DNA from: Chloroflexota bacterium
GTDB taxonomy: Bacteria > Chloroflexota > Anaerolineae > Anaerolineales > UBA11858
NCBI GenBank assembly: GCA_030666985.1
Contig: DAOUWT010000063.1
Coordinates: 1-11,617, forward strand
Direction of reading: 5' to 3'
Length of the DNA: 11,617 bases
Made by a program: the position numbers and the translations under genes. Below the pieces are notes generated by a model, which searched no databases, had not been told where the DNA came from, and worked only from the letters and a program-made list of their open reading frames with translations. Below are positions 7,460 through 11,617 of this stretch, piece by piece (the stretch's first letter is position 1; each line of letters begins with the position of its first letter).

Positions 7460-7497
7460 AGACCTCCGAGGTTTTGGAGTGCAAACCTCGGAGGTCT
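7460..7497. repeat. Perfect 15-bp inverted repeat hairpin
   Basis: AGACCTCCGAGGTTT (7460-7474) and AAACCTCGGAGGTCT (7483-7497) are exact reverse complements around an 8-nt loop, TGGAGTGC. It lies in the 139-bp gap between the 7542-8768 stop and the TTG start at 7402, 58-95 nt before that start. No T-tract follows on the minus strand, so it is not a standard terminator, although a hairpin this strong could pause transcription or protect RNA ends. The arms share AGACCT-N3-AGGTTT with the repeat at 4528-4625. The rest of the gap shows only the ribosome binding site. Confidence 0.9.
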
Positions 7498-7541
7498 GCC
7501 ATGTCGGGATGGGGGAGGTGAACGTTTACAAGCATCCTCTA

Positions 7542-8768
7542 TCAAGCGGGGACACTCTTCGGGGCGAGGTACTCCTTTCTCATCCACCAAAGCCCTAATA
7601 AGCAAAAAAGTGGGACGGGGAGATATAAGTCATGTTTGATGTTTCCTTCGGCAATTTGGGCAAATAAAACCCACAAGCCAATGCTAAAGAAAAGCAGCAG
7701 TATGCCAACAAACCATCGCCCTTTCGTACCCCAGCGGTCTAGGCTGATTTTGAAAATCACGAACACCACTGGCAGCAACATGACATAGTTGGTAGTTGCC
7801 AAACCAAAAATAGCGAGAAGATTTGTGACCACAAGGGTCATGAACGCCGTCCACAAGAACCATTGTTCATTCTTGCCCCAGGCCAAGCCCCATTCGACAA
7901 GGAGGTAAATCCCAGCCCCAAGGTGGAGAAAGAAGTCCAGGGGTCGCGTCAGGGCTGGCACGGCTTGGGCTATGAGCGAAAGCGGGGAGCCAATATAAGT
8001 ATAAGATGGATAATCTTGCACCTGGCGCAGCATTTGCCAAGGCCAATCTGGCATAAGGATCAAGGTCGCTACGAGAAGGATCAAGAAGCTCCCCAAAAAA
8101 CCTTTAATCAGTCCCCAACGCTTACGAGATAAAGCCCATAGTAAGACAAAGGGAATGATCAATAAGACCATCTGGGGTTTGGCAGTTGCCAAGGCAAATA
8201 AACTTCCTCCCAGAATATCTTTCTCTTGTCGGATGGCTAAAAGCGCACCAGCTATCAATAAGGCGTTGATCCCAGCGAATTGGCCGATAATCACTGTGCG
8301 CAGGCCATGGTACCAGATCACGCTGAACAAGACCAAAGCAATGGTCACGGGGAGGGAAGGAGACCATTTGACCAAACGTACGCTGATGATGGCCGAAGCT
8401 GCCAGGCTAAGTTCCAGCAGAGTCATCCACAGGGCACGAGCGGGGATATATTCCAACAAACCAAAGGGGCCGAAAAACACCATAGCGGTCAGGGGGTAGA
8501 CAAAGTGGTCTTTGTCTTCTCCTTGGGCAGGATTAGCGGGATGGCCTAATATCTCTTGCTGGGTTGCCAGACTGACACGCTCATCGTAAGGGCTGATGCC
8601 CTCTGTGAGCCACATGCGTGCCCCCATCCAGCGGGCCAGAAAATCCTTTCCCCCCGGATAAATAACCGAAAAGCGGTAATTCACCCAAGTGAGTGTGCTT
8701 ATGGCTACTAGGACAGCGATGATGAAGATGATCCAATTTCGGGTAGATGATTTGTAGGAGGTGGTCAA
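7542..8768 (-). CDS. GT87-like (DUF2029) membrane glycosyltransferase, duplicate of its neighbour
   Basis: The 408-residue polytopic protein has the same architecture and numbering as the 6152-7402 product: helix 1 (about residues 11-31), PGGKDFLARWM with D42 as likely catalytic Asp, TEGISPYDERVSLATQ, FVYPLTAMVFFGPFGLL, ARALWMTLLELS, GQ at 162-163 and ATAKPQM at 194-200. Expected role is transfer of a sugar from a polyprenyl-phosphate carrier outside the membrane. I chose the TTG at 8768 because AAGGA (8775-8779) lies 6 nt upstream and the paralogs begin at the same LTT/MTT residues. An ATG at 8915 would add 49 residues that lack homology to the paralogs and would overlap the upstream stop codon. 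About 10% of the protein is charged loop between helices; no soluble C-terminal domain is present. Sugar and acceptor unknown. Confidence 0.88.
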   Translation of the reverse strand: MTTSYKSSTRNWIIFIIAVLVAISTLTWVNYRFSVIYPGGKDFLARWMGARMWLTEGISPYDERVSLATQQEILGHPANPAQGEDKDHFVYPLTAMVFFGPFGLLEYIPARALWMTLLELSLAASAIISVRLVKWSPSLPVTIALVLFSVIWYHGLRTVIIGQFAGINALLIAGALLAIRQEKDILGGSLFALATAKPQMVLLIIPFVLLWALSRKRWGLIKGFLGSFLILLVATLILMPDWPWQMLRQVQDYPSYTYIGSPLSLIAQAVPALTRPLDFFLHLGAGIYLLVEWGLAWGKNEQWFLWTAFMTLVVTNLLAIFGLATTNYVMLLPVVFVIFKISLDRWGTKGRWFVGILLLFFSIGLWVLFAQIAEGNIKHDLYLPVPLFCLLGLWWMRKEYLAPKSVPA

Positions 8769-8780
8769 TTTTCTTCCTTT
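8751..8780 (-). promoter_or_regulatory. Ribosome binding site and TTG start block
   Basis: On the minus strand this reads AAAGGAAGAAAATTGACC and on. AAGGA at 8775-8779 lies 6 nt before the TTG at 8768-8766. The 30 bp differ from 4494-4523 at a single base (8758). The remaining upstream gap (8781-8914) shows no repeat, terminator or clear promoter. Confidence 0.7.
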
Positions 8781-8914
8781 TTTAGGATGCGGACGAGCAC
8801 GGGCAAGCGCAGAAAAATGCCTATAAAACTCAAAAACAAAGCTTACGCCGTCTGTGGTTTCCGTGTACAAAAAATTTACAACAACTTTTAGCGCACACAT
8901 ACCAACCAGGTTCA

Positions 8915-10915
8915 TCAGGAATCTAAAGAATACAGAACATATACATCACCAAATTCATCAGTTTGTGACAAACTACTCAATAAAATTTCAAGGGTTTGCC
9001 AATCTGACGACTGGTAAACAGTATCTTTACGCCTAATATAGTCAGCCCCGAGCCGATAATACAATAAATGAGTGTAGCCAGCATCACGCCAAGATTGAAG
9101 TATTACTTCTGAAGATTGCATCAAAGTTATATCATTGTACCAACGATCCAGTATCTCGTCGGGAAAACACTTGGGAGCACAATACAGGCTGCGAGTCTCC
9201 CAGAGCATTAACACACGGGCGTCTGGAGGGAGATCTCGAATAGATTTCATGACCACCGCATACCAGCCCAGATTGGTCACCAAATAATCATGATCTGATT
9301 GTAAAGCAAGGACATTCTGTAGGGTACCTTGCTTTAGAGCATTCACCGATACATTAAATACGTTGAAAAAAAATACTAACAATACCAACACACTAACAAT
9401 ACGCTGCAAACGTATTTTAGGCAACTTTATGTATCTCAAAGCATCAAAACCGGCTCCGGCAAGTATTGCAAACACGGGAAAAAGTGAGAAATACAAACGA
9501 GATTGAATAAGAAAACCAGAAAAACGCGCCGCCGCTATCCAAACAAGTAACCCCAGCCCAGCAACCATGTGAATGATTCTTAACGCGCTACGTTGTTCAT
9601 CAGAACGATTTTTCCACCCAACCCAGGCCAACGCTCCCAAAGTCAATAAGAGAGGTCCCACTGAGGCGCTATATCCTGCCCCTCCCTCTAAACCATAAAC
9701 AGTAGCCCGAAAGGGTAGGAAAATGACGTCACGCCAATCACCCCACAAAGCTTGGCCCTGATACTTAGTCAAACGAATCTGATTCACCCCTCCAGAAGGT
9801 AATAACAATGGATAAGCTGGATTACCTGTCGCTAGGAAATTTTTTATCAACCAAGGCAAAGATGCAACAAGAAAAACTACGCCAAATCGAAGTATATTTT
9901 TTAATATCTCCCACAAAGATTTTTCACGACAAACCCACACAATAACCCCAACTCCTACAAGAAATAAAACTCCATTTGTATATTTCGTCCCTAGAGCCAG
10001 GCCTGCAAAAATACCAGCCAATAGCAAATCACGCCGACGGCCATTGGATATCCAGCACTCCAAAACTACCAAAAAAGACCAACCGTACAAGATAGACATC
10101 CAGCCAACATATCCCCAAGCCAAAGATTCTGCCGTAGTAAATCCCGCCAATAAAGCTGCGATAGCAACCCAAGCAGGCCGTGCTCCCAAACGCTGCTTTG
10201 TGTAAGCAAATAAGCCGACCAATGCCAAAAGACCAATCAACCATCCAAGCACTATGGCCGCTTCTTTGCCAGCCAACGTTAATGCCCAGGTAAATAACAT
10301 CTCAGTGATCTGCGGCATACCCCAATAAAACAACCAGGGAACATAAACAATACGTCCCGCTTCCAGATACGCTTGCGGTAAACTAAGATGATAAACTAGC
10401 GTGTCGAATTTCGTAGGCGGAGCCAACGCCTTAGTTAAAGTGGAAAGCAATATAACTCCAACACCCAGGGCAATAGCCCATTCCAAGCGACTGGTAGGGT
10501 AACACCGTAGCAATAATTCCTTCCAAGACTTCAACCACCTCCAAGCAGAGCGCCAAAAAAATCCCCCTAGCAATAAGAAAATGCCCCACATCAGAACAGG
10601 ATTCACCCCCAACGTACTCCCTACGATCAAAAATCCAATACTCAGAACACCCAAACCAAATGCAGCTTGCAAAGCTAAACGTCCTAATGGATTCAGATTG
10701 TTATCTGGCAACAAATAGCTCCCTAATCCTCCCCCAATGGATACCAAACCCACTGCAACGACAAACTGCCCGAATGCAAGTGCCAGGTTAAAAGCCTGAG
10801 AGGGCAAAAGTGGCTTGTGAACAAGATAATATGCAGCAATAACTAAAACAATCCAGAGCAAGGTTCCAATTAAGATCAGGTATTTAGCTGATTTCTGAAG
10901 TATGGTTTTGCTCAT
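8915..10915 (-). CDS. Large GT-C-like membrane glycosyltransferase with extra N-terminal helices
   Basis: The 666-residue polytopic protein is probably a polyprenyl-phosphate-dependent glycosyltransferase. It differs from its neighbours in having about 165 extra N-terminal residues with roughly four to five hydrophobic segments before the motif PPTKFDTLVYHLSLPQAYLE; D171 and the YH at 175-176 are candidates for the catalytic loop. GLALGTKYTNGVLF and LPWLIKNFLATGNPAYPLLL match loop patterns I associate with GT-C proteins. The last 110 residues are soluble, with DARVLMLWETRSLYCAPKC. I chose the ATG at 10915 because AGGAG (10921-10925) lies 5 nt upstream; an ATG at 11008 lies inside an inverted repeat and would read through it. 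By eye this gene is more AT-rich than those at the left. Activity is inferred from membrane architecture and motifs only; a polymerase-like or transport role cannot be excluded. Confidence 0.85.
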   Translation of the reverse strand: MSKTILQKSAKYLILIGTLLWIVLVIAAYYLVHKPLLPSQAFNLALAFGQFVVAVGLVSIGGGLGSYLLPDNNLNPLGRLALQAAFGLGVLSIGFLIVGSTLGVNPVLMWGIFLLLGGFFWRSAWRWLKSWKELLLRCYPTSRLEWAIALGVGVILLSTLTKALAPPTKFDTLVYHLSLPQAYLEAGRIVYVPWLFYWGMPQITEMLFTWALTLAGKEAAIVLGWLIGLLALVGLFAYTKQRLGARPAWVAIAALLAGFTTAESLAWGYVGWMSILYGWSFLVVLECWISNGRRRDLLLAGIFAGLALGTKYTNGVLFLVGVGVIVWVCREKSLWEILKNILRFGVVFLVASLPWLIKNFLATGNPAYPLLLPSGGVNQIRLTKYQGQALWGDWRDVIFLPFRATVYGLEGGAGYSASVGPLLLTLGALAWVGWKNRSDEQRSALRIIHMVAGLGLLVWIAAARFSGFLIQSRLYFSLFPVFAILAGAGFDALRYIKLPKIRLQRIVSVLVLLVFFFNVFNVSVNALKQGTLQNVLALQSDHDYLVTNLGWYAVVMKSIRDLPPDARVLMLWETRSLYCAPKCFPDEILDRWYNDITLMQSSEVILQSWRDAGYTHLLYYRLGADYIRRKDTVYQSSDWQTLEILLSSLSQTDEFGDVYVLYSLDS

Positions 10916-10920
10916 AGCAA

Positions 10921-10925
10921 CTCCT
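10921..10925 (-). promoter_or_regulatory. Ribosome binding site deciding the start of the large GT-C gene
   Basis: AGGAG is followed by TTGCT and ATG at 10915. This good Shine-Dalgarno sequence supports the shorter 666-residue protein over an N-terminally extended form. Confidence 0.75.
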
Positions 10926-10952
10926 GATAAACAGTGGCGGAAAAAGAATTTT

Positions 10953-11044
10953 GGACGCAGATTTTCCTGATTAACACAGATTTTTGACCATTTAATTATG
11001 AAATCCATCCCTACAATCAGCGTTTATCTGCGTAATCAGCGTCC
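10953..11044. repeat. Imperfect inverted repeat of GGACGCNGATT type
   Basis: GGACGCAGATT at 10953-10963 faces AATCAGCGTCC at 11034-11044 (10 of 11 paired). Inside, further GATT/AATC half-units (GATTAACACAGATT on the left, AATCAGCGTTTATC on the right) continue the weaker symmetry. It occupies most of the 153-bp gap upstream of the 8915-10915 gene. The pattern of repeated GGAC-GC-GATT units resembles a degenerate interspersed repeat known in many environmental bacterial genomes; this is from memory. I saw no convincing promoter in the gap. Confidence 0.7.
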
Positions 11045-11068
11045 TATTTTGACTTCTCCGACAGCCTG

Positions 11069-11617
11069 CTAGAGTGACGCCTGTATTATTTTATCAGAAA
11101 CAGGTTCTTGGTTTTGGGTGTCTTTAGATATCTGCCAAAAGCGCATACCTATGAGACCAAGGAGAAGCGTCCGAAGGGGGATAATCAGCCACAAACTCCA
11201 AAAATATCCCCGGGAGAGCAGAATAGGCCATTCCAGAAGATTGATCAATACAAATACCAATCCCAAGAGGATGCCTTCTCGTCCTGGGATAACAAGGAGA
11301 ATAAGGGGCAGCAAATATAATGTCCATTGCGGGCTGTAGCCTGGAGACCAGAGCAAGAAAATCACAAGAGTGAGGCCCACAAAAGCTATGATTTGTAACT
11401 CAGTTTTCAGGTCAAGGCGGAGGAAGGCCCAAAGGCCAAGGGCGGCAAAAATAATCAGGGTTGCCCAGGAGGATAGGCGGGGCGGATTTCCAATGGGCTG
11501 GTAGGCGGTGGGGGGAAGGGTACGATCAGCGTCGGGGCCGAAGTTCCCGGTGCGGATGTTCCCGTCAATCAGGGCCCAAACTGTCTCCCAGGAACCTTTG
11601 GCGCCTTGAGAAGCCAG
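11069..11617 (-). CDS. 3' part of a GT87-like or related GT-C membrane glycosyltransferase
   Basis: The frame is open without interruption from the window edge to the TAG at 11071-11069, giving the last 182 residues of a protein whose start lies outside. The visible part begins with a soluble loop, GSWETVWALIDGNIRTGNFGP (residues 8-28), then a Pro-rich stretch and about five hydrophobic segments from residue 50 onward. WSPGYSPQWTLYLLPLILL is the pattern around a late helix of GT87-like and related mannosyltransferases, where S-PQ precedes a membrane segment. A GTG at 11380 could be mistaken for a start, but coding character continues upstream of it. It ends 153 bp before the next start and is most likely another member of the glycosyltransferase array. 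The catalytic region is not in view, so the family call is tentative. Confidence 0.75.
   Translation of the reverse strand: MASQGAKGSWETVWALIDGNIRTGNFGPDADRTLPPTAYQPIGNPPRLSSWATLIIFAALGLWAFLRLDLKTELQIIAFVGLTLVIFLLWSPGYSPQWTLYLLPLILLVIPGREGILLGLVFVLINLLEWPILLSRGYFWSLWLIIPLRTLLLGLIGMRFWQISKDTQNQEPVSDKIIQASL

Noticed and set aside
7460..7497. Intrinsic terminator between the two close GT87 paralogs
   Set aside because: The hairpin is perfect, but no T-tract follows it on the minus strand and the next gene in the array starts only 58 nt later.
8769..8915. N-terminal extension of the 7542-8768 protein from an ATG at 8915
   Set aside because: The extra 49 residues match nothing in the two paralogs, read through the ribosome binding site, and overlap the stop codon of the upstream gene. 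The TTG at 8768 has a good Shine-Dalgarno sequence.
10916..11008. Extension of the large GT-C protein from an ATG at 11008
   Set aside because: The ATG lies inside the inverted repeat at 10953-11044 and has no ribosome binding site, while AGGAG precedes the ATG at 10915.
10916..11068. Promoter with TTGTAG and CATAAT boxes ahead of the large GT-C gene
   Set aside because: The spacing between the boxes is only about 10 bp and the sequence lies inside the repeat, so no sigma-70 promoter can be supported.

Overview
The window looks like part of a chromosome from a Chloroflexota bacterium, probably Anaerolineae-like and probably a metagenome assembly. That placement rests on remembered family resemblance of the proteins and on the style of the short interspersed repeats. 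No marker gene is present, so it is an inference. Every supported gene is on the minus strand and is read from right to left.

Layout in transcription order: (1) a 3'-terminal fragment of a membrane glycosyltransferase running in from the right edge (11069-11617); (2) a large 666-residue GT-C-type membrane protein (8915-10915); (3) and (4) two close GT87-like paralogs (7542-8768 and 6152-7402); (5) a PMT/ArnT-like GT-C enzyme overlapping the previous gene by 4 bp (4635-6155); (6) a third, more diverged GT87-like paralog (3273-4511); (7) a GT-C protein starting 3 nt after it (1731-3269); (8) a last GT-C protein with a soluble C-terminal domain (208-1668). The left 207 bp hold an inverted repeat and ambiguous open frames that may be the next gene.

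All seven complete proteins, and what is visible of the eighth, are polytopic membrane proteins. The complete ones carry an acidic motif in the first loop after the N-terminal helix, or after extra helices in gene (2). In GT-C enzymes this is where the catalytic acid sits. Such enzymes take sugars from polyprenyl-phosphate carriers and act on the outer face of the membrane. The simplest reading is a locus that builds or decorates a surface glycan, glycolipid or glycoprotein. Donor-making enzymes (polyprenyl-phosphate sugar synthases), flippases and polymerases are absent from the window.

The most unusual features lie between and inside the genes. Most longer gaps carry a short palindromic or tandem repeat, each of a different type. 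One palindromic repeat sits in frame inside a glycosyltransferase gene. The three GT87 paralogs all appear to start at TTG, and two of them share an almost identical start-site block that does not match their protein relatedness. I saw no rRNA, tRNA, CRISPR array, transposase or convincing promoter.
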